From contig NZ_BDBB01000003.1 in the NCBI RefSeq assembly GCF_001612765.1, forward strand, positions 62,001 to 126,000: a DNA stretch of 64,000 nucleotides, read 5' to 3'. This stretch comes from Nocardia arthritidis NBRC 100137 (GTDB lineage Bacteria; Actinomycetota; Actinomycetes; Mycobacteriales; Mycobacteriaceae). The notes below the pieces were generated by a model. It had not been told where the DNA came from and did not search any database. It saw only the letters and a list, made by a program, of their open reading frames with translations. Shown in pieces: positions 25,936 to 33,861 of the stretch (position 1 is its first letter; each line of letters begins with the position of its first letter). Both the position numbers and the translations under genes were made by a program.

Positions 25936-26553
25936 TTAGGCGGTGACCGCGCCGAACTCCGTCGCGAGCCAGGCGGGGAACTCGGTGAGATCGGTGAGGA
26001 CCACATCCGCGCCCGCCGCCCGCAGTTCGTCGGCCGAGCACGGTCCGGTGCTGACGCCGACGGCGAAGACATCCGCGGCCCGCGCGCCGTTCATGTCGCC
26101 GACGTGGTCGCCGACGAAGAGGTCGGCGCCTTGCTCGCGCAGTGTCGCCGCCTTGCCCGCCGACCAGAGGTCGCCCGCGAGGTGGTCGATGCGCCAACCG
26201 AGTTCGGCGATGTGCAGCTGCGCCAGCGGGGCATGCTTGCCGGTGACCACGAGTACCCGTCCGTTGCGGGCCTCCACGGCGGCCAGCGCGGACTGCGCGC
26301 CGGGCATCGGGGGGATTGTCGACACGAGCGTCGGATACAGCGCCCGGTAGCGGGTCACCAGCGCTGGGACGAGTTCCTCCGGCGCGCCCGCCTCGACGAG
26401 CAGGGTGGCCAGCGGTGGGCCGAGCCGATCGGCGAACGTCGTCCCACACAGCGGCAGGTCGAACTCCGCGCCGAGCAGGTCGATGGCCCGCGCGACGCCG
26501 GGCCGCGAGTCGATCAGCGTCATGTCGAGGTCGAAGCCGACGGTCCAGGTCAC
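25936..26553 (-). CDS. HAD family hydrolase
   Basis: 205-residue haloacid-dehalogenase-superfamily phosphatase. Motif I is FDLDMTLIDS (nucleophile Asp8 region), motif II LVVTGKHAPL, motif III near AGDLWSAGK, and motif IV FVGDHVGDMNGA. The small alpha-helical cap after motif I fits the phosphoglycolate phosphatase-like subgroup. It starts at GTG 26553 (VTWTVGFDLD). The gaps on both sides (25673-25935 and 26554-26756) show no convincing genes. Confidence 0.85.
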   Translation of the reverse strand: MTWTVGFDLDMTLIDSRPGVARAIDLLGAEFDLPLCGTTFADRLGPPLATLLVEAGAPEELVPALVTRYRALYPTLVSTIPPMPGAQSALAAVEARNGRVLVVTGKHAPLAQLHIAELGWRIDHLAGDLWSAGKAATLREQGADLFVGDHVGDMNGARAADVFAVGVSTGPCSADELRAAGADVVLTDLTEFPAWLATEFGAVTA

Positions 26554-26756
26554 TTGATCGACCCTAATCGCCCGCGTGGCGGCGTGCCGGTCGGGCTGCT
26601 GTGATTCACAACTCCGCCGCACCCGGGGTGTGTGTGCGGTGGGGCGGTCCGGACGGTGTGGTGGTGCGGCCATGCTTCACGTGGAACCGCCGATGCACTC
26701 GATGTCACGTAACCGGCTGTGCGATCGAATATTTCGGCGTCGGACGCAAACCTGCG

Positions 26757-27710
26757 TCAGGTGCGGATCGGTGGCGCGGTGCGTTTGGCGTAGCCGCTGA
26801 TCGGGCTGATCTCCATGCGATCTATCCCGCTCAGGGCCCCGATTCGCTCGGTTGTGTAGCGGAAGAGGGCATCGGTGTCGCGGCAGACAGTGCACACCAG
26901 CAGATTGTGCGGGCCGGTGATGGCGCCGACGAACGCCGCCTCCGGATCGGCGCCGAGCGTGGCAGCGACGGTGACCAGGTTCGCGGGAGTCACGGTGAGC
27001 CAGAGCAGGCTTTGCGCCGTGAACCCGAACAGGGCGGGATCGATCTCGACATCGAATCCGAGCACCCGGGCGTGACGCAGTTCCTCCACCCGACGCCGCA
27101 CCGCGGATTCCGACCACCCGACAACGCGCGCGAGCCGTGGATAGGCTGCCCGCCCGTCGGCGGCCAGCGCGGGCAGCAGACGCTGATCCAGTTCGCTCGG
27201 CGCCACGGGCGCGGGCCGGTCCGCGCGAGGCGCACCGATGGCCGCGCTCTGCTCGGTGGACAGCGCCGACATCCGTTCCCGCCAGCGGTGTCGCATGACG
27301 TGCCGCAAGACGCGCTGGGCGTCCACCGCCTGGACGGCCGGATGGCGGGCCAGCTCGGGCAGCGGGGCGTCGCCGGGGACACGAAAAAGGCAGGTCAGTT
27401 CTGTTCCGCCGGCGATGACCGTCACCCAGGCGGTATCGGCGCGGCGCGCCAGCGCGCGGGCCAGCGCGACGGTGGCATCCGGCCGGACCCGCAGTCGGAC
27501 CAGCCACTCGGCGTGGCCCACGTGCCCGATATCGGCGACCCCGGTCACCCGTAGCCCGCCCGTGTCGAGTAGCCGCCGGTAGCGGCGGGCCAGCGTGCGC
27601 TCGGAGACCTCCAGAACGGGCGCGAGCCTGCTGAACGGCGCGCGGCCGTCGAGCTGCAAGGCGTGTAGCAGCCTTCGGTCGACGTCGTCCAAAATGACCG
27701 AATCCACCAC
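26757..27710 (-). CDS. Lrp/AsnC family regulator, tandem-domain
   Basis: 317-residue protein made of two successive Lrp/AsnC units: HTH VDRRLLHALQLDGRAPFSRLA ... SERTLARRYRRLLDTGG with its ligand domain, then a second HTH LDQRLLPALAADGRAAYPRLA ... SESAVRRRVEELRHA and ligand domain ending ISGYAKR (all quoted in part). Ordinary Lrp proteins have one unit, but tandem forms are known in actinomycetes. The start GTG 27710 is the upstream of two adjacent GTGs. It is divergent from the VOC protein gene; the amino acid permease at 30091-28670 is a plausible target on functional grounds only. Confidence 0.85.
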   Translation of the reverse strand: MVDSVILDDVDRRLLHALQLDGRAPFSRLAPVLEVSERTLARRYRRLLDTGGLRVTGVADIGHVGHAEWLVRLRVRPDATVALARALARRADTAWVTVIAGGTELTCLFRVPGDAPLPELARHPAVQAVDAQRVLRHVMRHRWRERMSALSTEQSAAIGAPRADRPAPVAPSELDQRLLPALAADGRAAYPRLARVVGWSESAVRRRVEELRHARVLGFDVEIDPALFGFTAQSLLWLTVTPANLVTVAATLGADPEAAFVGAITGPHNLLVCTVCRDTDALFRYTTERIGALSGIDRMEISPISGYAKRTAPPIRT

Positions 27711-27730
27711 GTCAGCGTAGGGCAGCGCCG

Positions 27731-27744
27731 GATTCCGCCGAATC
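27731..27744. promoter_or_regulatory. short dyad between AsnC and VOC genes
   Basis: GATTC at 27731-27735 and GAATC at 27740-27744 form a 5-base dyad with a 4-base centre in the 82-base divergent intergenic region. It may be an AsnC-type half-site; it is short, so chance is possible. Confidence 0.25.
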
Positions 27745-27792
27745 GTCCTCGGTGACGGGCGGCGCGGCGCCGGCGGGACCAGCATCGTCCGT

Positions 27793-28668
27793 GTGCAGAA
27801 ACCGATCGACGCCATCCACCACACCGGAATCCTGACCCGCGATCTGGACGGCCTGGAACGCCGCTATCTCGATCTCGGGTTCACGCTGAGTCCCCGCTCG
27901 CGGCACCTGCTGAGCGCGCGCCCGGGCGAACCCCCCACGCCCGGTTGCACGGCCAACCGGTGCGCGTTGTTCGGCGGGGCCTACCTCGAACTGCTCGGCA
28001 TCGTGGACGAATCCGCGCCGGATCCATGGCACACCAAGGCGATGGCCGACGAGTACGAGGGCTTCCGCCTGCTCAACCTCGAGACCGGTGACGCCGAGTC
28101 GGCGCGGCGGCAGCTCGCGGCGGCGGGCGTGCCCGCCTCCGGCGTGCTGGACCTGGAGCGCGAGGTCGAGACCGAGGACGGCATTCGTGTGGTGCGCGCG
28201 CGGGCCGTGCACGTGGACCCGCGTTCGACGCCGGAGGCGCTGCTGGGCGTGGCCCAGCATCTGACCCGTGAATATGTACACCAGCCGCGCTACCTGTCGC
28301 ACCCGAACGGCGCCCGCGCCATCGCCGCTGTGCTCATCGTCGGGGCCGACGCCGAGTTCGACGCGATCGTCGAACGCTACAGCCGCGTCTTGGCTGTGGC
28401 CGCTGTTCGCAAGGGACCGCTGACCGTGTTGGAGATGGGCGCGGGGCGGCTGGAGTTGGTGCGCGCGTCCGAGGCCCCCGCCGTGCTGCCGGGCGAACCG
28501 GCGCCCGCGCCGTCGTACCTGGCCGCCATGACCATCGCGGTGCACGATCCTGCCGTCGCACGCGACATCGTCGGGAACGCGGGTGTACCGGTTCGGGAGA
28601 CGGACGAGGGTTTCTTCGTCTCCGCACGGGATGCCTACGGCGCGGGCCTGTTCTTCGTGGCGGGCTGA
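27793..28668 (+). CDS. VOC superfamily (glyoxalase-like) protein
   Basis: 291-residue protein of the glyoxalase-like VOC family. It opens with IDAIHHTGILTRDLDGLERRYLDLGF, where His9/His10 would be a metal ligand, and GGAYLELLGIVDES near 62-75 supplies the acidic ligand. A second VOC-like half follows from about residue 165 (ARAIAAVLIVGADAEF) to the end (VSARDAYGAGLFF). The substrate is not predictable. It starts at GTG 27793 and is convergent with the amino acid permease, stops one base apart. Confidence 0.8.
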   Translation: MQKPIDAIHHTGILTRDLDGLERRYLDLGFTLSPRSRHLLSARPGEPPTPGCTANRCALFGGAYLELLGIVDESAPDPWHTKAMADEYEGFRLLNLETGDAESARRQLAAAGVPASGVLDLEREVETEDGIRVVRARAVHVDPRSTPEALLGVAQHLTREYVHQPRYLSHPNGARAIAAVLIVGADAEFDAIVERYSRVLAVAAVRKGPLTVLEMGAGRLELVRASEAPAVLPGEPAPAPSYLAAMTIAVHDPAVARDIVGNAGVPVRETDEGFFVSARDAYGAGLFFVAG

Positions 28669-28669
28669 G

Positions 28670-30091
28670 TCAGGCCCCAGCCGGCGGGCCTGCGGTGGGT
28701 CGTGGCTCGGCGAGGGTGGAGCGGTTGCGTCCGTATCCGAGGTAGACCGCGATGCCGACCAGGACCCACACGCCGAACCGCACCCAGGTCAGCGCCTCGA
28801 GGGTGGTCGCGAGCAGGACGCAGCCGAACAGCGCGAGCAACGGAACCACCGGCACCAGCGGGGTGCGGAACGGGCGCTCGCGCTCGGGCTCCGCCCGGCG
28901 CAGCACCAGCACGCCCACGCACACCACGGCGAACGCCGACAGCGCGCCGATGTTCACCAATTCGACCACGATGTCGATCGGCAGCAGTCCCGCGATCACC
29001 GCGCCCAGCACGCCCAGCAGCAGCGTCAGCCGCACCGGGGTGGAACGCTTCCCGGTGGCCGCGAGGCGGTAGGGCAGCAGCCGGTCGCGGCACATCGCGA
29101 ACATCAATCGCACCTGCGCGTAGACGATCAGCAGCAGTCCCTTGGTGAGTGCGATGATCGAGGCGATCACGATGACATCGCCGATCCATCCGATCCGCAC
29201 CGCGCCGAACGCGGTGGCGATCGGCGCGCCGTTGTTCAGCGTGGCGAACGGCACCATGCCGGTGAGCACGGCGCTGACCAGCGCGTAGAGCACAGTGGCG
29301 ATGAGTACCGTGCCGATGATGGCGAACGGTACGTCGCGGCGTGGGTTGCGGGCCTCCTCCGCCGACGCGGCGACCACGTCGAAGCCGAGGAAGGCGAAGA
29401 ACGCTATCGCCGCGCCGCCGATGATGCCGCCGATCCCGAACGGCGCGAACGGGGTCCAGTTGTCCACGCTCGCGTGCGGGGCGCCGACGGCGACCACCAG
29501 CACGAGCACGCCGATGGTCACCCCGACCAGCGCCTTGGTGATGCGCGCGGTGAATGTCACCTCGCCGACCAGCACCGCGACGACGGCGGCGACGATCAGG
29601 ACGGCGGGCAGGTTCACCACGCCGCCTTCGGCGGGCCCCGCGACGAGTGCGTGCGGGATGGTGATGCCGAACAGGGAGTCCAGCGCGGAGACCGTGGTCC
29701 CGGACCAGCCGATCGCCACCGCGGCGCCCGCGATGACGAACTCCAGCAGCAGGTTCCAGCCGACCAGGAACGCTGGTGCTTCACCGAGAGTCGCGTAGGT
29801 GTAGGTGTACGCGCTGCCGGAGACCGGCACCATCGCCGCGAGTTCGCTGTAGCACAGCGCCACCAGTGCGCACACCGCTCCGGCCAGGACGAACGACAGC
29901 ACGATGGCTGGGCCGGCCTTCTCCGCGGCGGCGACGCCGGTGATGACGAAGATGCCCGCGCCGACGATGGTGCCGACGCCCATGGCGGTGAGATCGAGTC
30001 GGCCGAGCCTGCGCGCGAGCGTGGGAGCGCCCGCCTGGGTCGTGGTGTCGGGCAGTCGGCGGCGCCATCGCCGGGCGGATGCGGTGGTCAT
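28670..30091 (-). CDS. APC family amino acid permease (cationic amino acid type)
   Basis: 473-residue amino acid-polyamine-organocation transporter. The conserved first helix GVGTIVGAGIFVITGVAAAEKAGPA (quoted in part), the CYSELAAMVPVSGSAYTYTYATLGE block in helix 3, and the FLGFDVVAASAEEARNPRRDVP loop mark the cationic amino acid transporter (CAT) subgroup. The pattern fits 12-14 membrane helices. It should import amino acids by symport or exchange. The start is ATG 30091. No strong ribosome site or operator is evident in the 100 bases before the next gene. Confidence 0.9.
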   Translation of the reverse strand: MTTASARRWRRRLPDTTTQAGAPTLARRLGRLDLTAMGVGTIVGAGIFVITGVAAAEKAGPAIVLSFVLAGAVCALVALCYSELAAMVPVSGSAYTYTYATLGEAPAFLVGWNLLLEFVIAGAAVAIGWSGTTVSALDSLFGITIPHALVAGPAEGGVVNLPAVLIVAAVVAVLVGEVTFTARITKALVGVTIGVLVLVVAVGAPHASVDNWTPFAPFGIGGIIGGAAIAFFAFLGFDVVAASAEEARNPRRDVPFAIIGTVLIATVLYALVSAVLTGMVPFATLNNGAPIATAFGAVRIGWIGDVIVIASIIALTKGLLLIVYAQVRLMFAMCRDRLLPYRLAATGKRSTPVRLTLLLGVLGAVIAGLLPIDIVVELVNIGALSAFAVVCVGVLVLRRAEPERERPFRTPLVPVVPLLALFGCVLLATTLEALTWVRFGVWVLVGIAVYLGYGRNRSTLAEPRPTAGPPAGA

Positions 30092-30191
30092 GACTCCCTT
30101 ACGAGAACAGTCCGTCGGTCACGGCCGGTGTGCCGAACCGATAGCCATTCTCGCCGCGCGGCCCCGCCTGGGAATAACTGGGGTGTTGCGC

Positions 30192-31337
30192 TCAGCTACC
30201 GGAGGACGCGGCGAAGGGCGTGGCGGCGGCGACGCGGGCGGTGCGGTGCGGATGCCGCCACAAGCCCTCGCGTTCCAGGATCGGGAGCACGCCTTCACCG
30301 AACCAGTACGCCTCTTCGAGGTGGGGGTAGCCGGAGAGGATGAAGTGCTTGATGCCGAGCCGCGCGTATTCGGCCAGCCGATCGGCGACTTCGGCGTGCG
30401 AGCCGACCAGGGCGGTGCCGGCGCCACCGCGGACCAGGCCGACTCCCGCCCAGAGGTTGGGCGCGATCTCCAGCCGCTCGGTGCTGCCGCCGTGCAGTTC
30501 CGACATGCGCCGCTGGCCCTCGGATTCGCTGCGCGCCAGATTGGCCTGCACCCGCTCGATGTCGGCGGGGTCGATGCCGGCCAGCAGGCGGTCGGCCTCG
30601 TCCCACGCCTGCTCGGAGGTGTCGCGGCTGATCACGTGGACGCGCAGGCCATAGTCCAGGACGCGTCCGTGATCCACCGCCAGACCGCGGATCCACTCCA
30701 GCTTCCTGCTCACCGCGGGCAGCGGCTCGCCCCAGGTCAGATAGGCGTCGCTGTAACGGGCCGCGATCGGGCCCGCCGGTTCGGAGGAACCGCCGAAGAA
30801 CACCGGCGGCACCGGATCGGGCCGGTTGCTCAGCAACGCCTGGTGGACCCGGATGTGCTCACCGTCGAACGTCACGGGCTCGGTGGAGGTCCACAGTTCC
30901 CGCACCACGTGCAGGAATTCGCCGGTGCGGGCGTAGCGCTGGGTCTTGTCCAGGAAGTCGCCGTAGGCCCGCTGCTCGTGTGGCTCGCCGCCGGTCACCA
31001 CGTTGAGCAGCAGCCTTCCCCGGGAGTGCCGCTGGAAGGTGGCCGCCATCTGCGCCGCGAGCGTCGGGCTGACCAGGCCGGGGCGGAAGGCCACCAGGAA
31101 CTTCAGCGTCTCGGTGGTGTCGACCATCATCGCGGTGGTCAGCCAGGCGTCCTCGCACCACGCGCCGGTGGGGGTGAGCACGGCCTCGAAGCCGTTGTCC
31201 TCGGCCGCGGCGCCGATCTGGTTCAGATACCGCAGGTCGGCCGGGCGGTCACCGGACATGAAAGTGCCGTGCCCGCCCGCGACCAGTCCACGGGAATCGC
31301 CGTAGGTGGGGAGGAACCAGTGGAACGACAGACTCAT
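30192..31337 (-). CDS. ssuD: FMNH2-dependent alkanesulfonate monooxygenase (SsuD-like)
   Basis: 381-residue luciferase-like monooxygenase matching alkanesulfonate monooxygenase SsuD along its length: FHWFLPTYGDSR, NQIGAAAEDNGFEAVLTPTG, FQRHSRGRLLLNVVTGGEPHEQRAYGDFLDK and WGEPLPAVSRKL (quoted as separate blocks). It would release sulfite from alkanesulfonates with FMNH2 from a separate reductase. Neither that reductase nor ssuABC transport genes are nearby, so the role may be different or shared. I start at ATG 31337, which has GGAAG upstream. It is divergent from the Baeyer-Villiger monooxygenase at 31593. Confidence 0.85.
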   Translation of the reverse strand: MSLSFHWFLPTYGDSRGLVAGGHGTFMSGDRPADLRYLNQIGAAAEDNGFEAVLTPTGAWCEDAWLTTAMMVDTTETLKFLVAFRPGLVSPTLAAQMAATFQRHSRGRLLLNVVTGGEPHEQRAYGDFLDKTQRYARTGEFLHVVRELWTSTEPVTFDGEHIRVHQALLSNRPDPVPPVFFGGSSEPAGPIAARYSDAYLTWGEPLPAVSRKLEWIRGLAVDHGRVLDYGLRVHVISRDTSEQAWDEADRLLAGIDPADIERVQANLARSESEGQRRMSELHGGSTERLEIAPNLWAGVGLVRGGAGTALVGSHAEVADRLAEYARLGIKHFILSGYPHLEEAYWFGEGVLPILEREGLWRHPHRTARVAAATPFAASSGS

Positions 31338-31492
31338 GTGAGCCAACTTCCTTCGGGAGACCGCGGCCGAGCCGGTAACGGGCAGATCGAGGCGGTGCGC
31401 GTGGTGGGCGCCGCAGTGATCCATGCTGGGCGCTCGCCCGGCCCGGGTCACGGTTTGGAACCAGCCCGGTTTTAATCCCGGGGTCCGCACTT

Positions 31493-31507
31493 GTCACGAT
31501 TCGTGAC
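31493..31507. promoter_or_regulatory. palindrome between ssuD-like and BVMO genes
   Basis: GTCACG-ATT-CGTGAC is a perfect 15-bp dyad in the 255-base region between two divergent monooxygenase genes. It resembles a repressor site, but no regulator gene is adjacent, so the cognate protein is unknown. The rest of the intergenic region shows no gene. Confidence 0.45.
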
Positions 31508-31592
31508 TAGACGTAACCATGAATAACACGTAATCTGGCTTCAGCACGCACCCTCGGGTGTGCGAGGCGGAGCGGACGAAACGAGTACCTCA

Positions 31593-33101
31593 ATGACGCG
31601 GCATGTCGACGTATTGATCATCGGCGCTGGGCTGTCCGGAATCGGCATGGCCTGCCATCTCACCAGGGAGCGGACCGGACGCAGTTACGCGATCCTGGAG
31701 CGCCGGACGGCCATCGGCGGCACATGGGACCTGTTCCGCTATCCGGGCATTCGCTCCGATTCCGACATGTACACCTTCGGCTACGGCTTCCGTCCGTGGA
31801 ACGGCACCAAGGTGCTCGCCGACGGTCCGCACATCCGGCAATACATCGAGGAGACCGCCGCCGAGTACGGCGTCGCCGAGCACATCCGGTTCGGGCGGAA
31901 GGTGACCACCGCGCGCTGGTCCGGCGAGACGGCCACCTGGACGGTCGAGGCGCTCGATGAGCAGACCGGCGAGACCGAGGTCTTCACCAGTAGCTTCCTG
32001 GTCGGCTGCACCGGCTACTACGACTACGACAATGGTTACCGACCGACCTTCCCCGGCGAGGAGAACTTCGGCGGGCAGATCGTGCACCCGCAGCACTGGC
32101 CCGACGATCTCGACTACACCGGTAAGCGGGTTGTCGTGATCGGCTCCGGCGCCACGGCGATCACCCTGATCCCGGCGATGAGCGACGCGGCCGCGCACGT
32201 CACCATGTTGCAGCGCTCACCGACCTACATCACCGCGCTACCCGCCGACGACCCGGTCGCGGTGGGGATGAAAGCCGCCAAGGTGCCCGAGAAGCTCGCT
32301 TACCGGATCGGGCGGGCGCGCAACATCGCCTTGCAACGCGCGAGCTTCCAACTCTCCCGCACCAACCCGGAGGCGGCCAAGAAGCTGCTGCTGGCCGCCG
32401 TGCGGATACAGGTCGGCCCGGGTATCGACATGCGGCATTTCACCCCGAGCTACAACCCGTGGGACCAGCGGCTGTGCGTGGTGCCCAACGGCGACCTGTT
32501 CAAGGCGCTGCGCAGCGGCAAGGCGTCCATCGTCACCGACCGCATCGAGACCTTCACCGAGACCGGCATCCGCCTGGTCTCCGGCGAGGAACTGCCCGCC
32601 GACCTGGTGATCAGCGCCACCGGCCTGAGCGTGCAGATGCTGGGCGGTATGAGCCTGGAAGTAGACGGCGAGCCGGTGGTCACCCGTGACCGGGTGGTCT
32701 ACAAGGGCGCCATGCTCGACGGCGTGCCGAACGCGGTGATGGTGCTCGGCTACACCAACGCGTCCTGGACGCTGAAGGCGGACTTGGCCGCCGAGTACTT
32801 CTGCCGCGTGCTCAACCACATGAAGAACAATGGTTTCACCCGGGTCGAGGCCGTCGCCACCGACCGTGACCGGGGCGTCGATTCGGTGATGGGCGGGGCG
32901 CTGACCTCCGGCTACATCCAGCGCGGCGACGCGGTGATGCCGCGTCAGGGCACCAACGGTCCGTGGCAAGTGATCAACAACTACTTCCGCGACCGCAAGC
33001 TGCTGCGCAAGGGCGCGCTCGAGGACGGGGTGCTGACCTTCGGCCGGGCCGAGCAGACGCCGACCGCCGCGCGCCCGCTGGAAGGCACGCGCAGCGCCTG
33101 A
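31593..33101 (+). CDS. EthA-like Baeyer-Villiger monooxygenase
   Basis: 502-residue flavin monooxygenase close in pattern to mycobacterial EthA. The FAD Rossmann motif GAGLSG is at residues 9-14, followed by GGTWDLFRYPGIRSDSDMYT, nearly identical to EthA. The Baeyer-Villiger fingerprint FGGQIVHPQHWP lies near residue 160 and the NADPH motif GSGATA near 184. It would insert oxygen into ketones or oxidise S/N groups using NADPH and O2; EthA homologues also activate thioamide drugs. I start at ATG 31593 (MTRHVDVLIIGAG). It is convergent with the TetR gene, with a hairpin at 33153-33170 between them. Confidence 0.9.
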   Translation: MTRHVDVLIIGAGLSGIGMACHLTRERTGRSYAILERRTAIGGTWDLFRYPGIRSDSDMYTFGYGFRPWNGTKVLADGPHIRQYIEETAAEYGVAEHIRFGRKVTTARWSGETATWTVEALDEQTGETEVFTSSFLVGCTGYYDYDNGYRPTFPGEENFGGQIVHPQHWPDDLDYTGKRVVVIGSGATAITLIPAMSDAAAHVTMLQRSPTYITALPADDPVAVGMKAAKVPEKLAYRIGRARNIALQRASFQLSRTNPEAAKKLLLAAVRIQVGPGIDMRHFTPSYNPWDQRLCVVPNGDLFKALRSGKASIVTDRIETFTETGIRLVSGEELPADLVISATGLSVQMLGGMSLEVDGEPVVTRDRVVYKGAMLDGVPNAVMVLGYTNASWTLKADLAAEYFCRVLNHMKNNGFTRVEAVATDRDRGVDSVMGGALTSGYIQRGDAVMPRQGTNGPWQVINNYFRDRKLLRKGALEDGVLTFGRAEQTPTAARPLEGTRSA

Positions 33102-33152
33102 GCGCCGCCGCGGTGGGCACGGTCTGGTCATCCGTGCGGCATCCTTCGCCGG

Positions 33153-33170
33153 CGCTGCCGTCGGGCAGCG
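33153..33170. terminator. hairpin between convergent BVMO and tetR
   Basis: CGCTGCC (33153-33159) and GGCAGCG (33164-33170) form a 7-bp stem with a GTCG tetraloop, 52 bases past the BVMO stop and 27 before the end of the convergent TetR gene. It could terminate both; there is no T-tract. Confidence 0.45.
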
Positions 33171-33196
33171 AGTCGACTCTCGCGCGTCGTCGTCGC

Positions 33197-33814
33197 CTAC
33201 AGACCCAGCAGGGTTTCGGCGACTCTACCCATGGCGGCGCAATACTCGGCGCGGCCGGTCTCGTCGGCGGTCCGTCGGGCGAGGATGCCCGCGGTGAGGG
33301 TGTAGCCGATGGTCTCCGCGATCACCCGCGGGGCCGCAACCGGCGCGATGCGGCCCGCGTCGAGCTGACGCTGGAGATACCGGGTGAAGCGGCGGATCGG
33401 GCGCTCGGTGATCTCCTCGGCCAGCGTGCCCACCTTCGGGTCCACCGCCCCGCGCTCGTCGATCAGGCGCACCAAGGGCCCGGCCGTGGCGACCGCCGTG
33501 GCGAAGGATTCGATGGTGGCGCGCAACATCGTTCGCGGATCGTCGTCCTCGATGCCCGGCTCCTGGGCGGCGAGGAAGTCGTCGCGAACCCGTTCGGCGA
33601 GCGCGAGGAAGATCTCCTCTTTCGAGGCGAAGTAGACGTACATCGTCGCGCGGGAGACGCCCGCCGCCGCGGTGATCGCGGCGACCGTGGTGTTGTCGTA
33701 GCCGCGTTCGGCGAACACCCGGGCCGCGGCGTCGAGCAGGGCGCGGTGCCGGGAGGTGTGCGAGCGCTCGCGCGCAGCGCGCACCGACCAGGTGGACTGG
33801 GTCACACCGGTCAT
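33197..33814 (-). CDS. TetR family regulator of the acyl-CoA carboxylase
   Basis: 205-residue TetR regulator; the HTH at about residues 20-62 includes RVFAERGYDNTTVAAITAAAGVSRATMYVYFASKEE (quoted in part). The C-terminal domain is ligand-binding, sequence-variable. I start at ATG 33814 (MTGVTQSTW); the frame continues upstream through the operator, which argues against the longer form. It is divergent from the single-chain acyl-CoA carboxylase, and a 22-bp dyad between them is the likely operator. The ligand may be an acyl-CoA or fatty acid, by analogy with FadR/KstR-type TetR proteins. Confidence 0.88.
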   Translation of the reverse strand: MTGVTQSTWSVRAARERSHTSRHRALLDAAARVFAERGYDNTTVAAITAAAGVSRATMYVYFASKEEIFLALAERVRDDFLAAQEPGIEDDDPRTMLRATIESFATAVATAGPLVRLIDERGAVDPKVGTLAEEITERPIRRFTRYLQRQLDAGRIAPVAAPRVIAETIGYTLTAGILARRTADETGRAEYCAAMGRVAETLLGL

Positions 33815-33825
33815 CGTGCCCCATA

Positions 33826-33847
33826 TTGACGTTGACGTCAATGTCAA
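33826..33847. promoter_or_regulatory. TetR operator upstream of acyl-CoA carboxylase
   Basis: A 22-bp dyad with one mismatch: left arm TTGACGTTGAC, right arm GTCAATGTCAA, with the perfect core TTGACGTCAA at the centre. It sits 12 bases before the TetR start and 15 before the carboxylase start, so bound repressor would shut both promoters. Confidence 0.7.
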
Positions 33848-33861
33848 CGAGACTGAGCGGC

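Noticed and set aside
26674..26687. parS-like sequence GCTTCACGTGGAAC
   Set aside because: Two mismatches to the parS consensus GTTTCACGTGAAAC, only one copy, and no origin, parAB or dnaA genes nearby.
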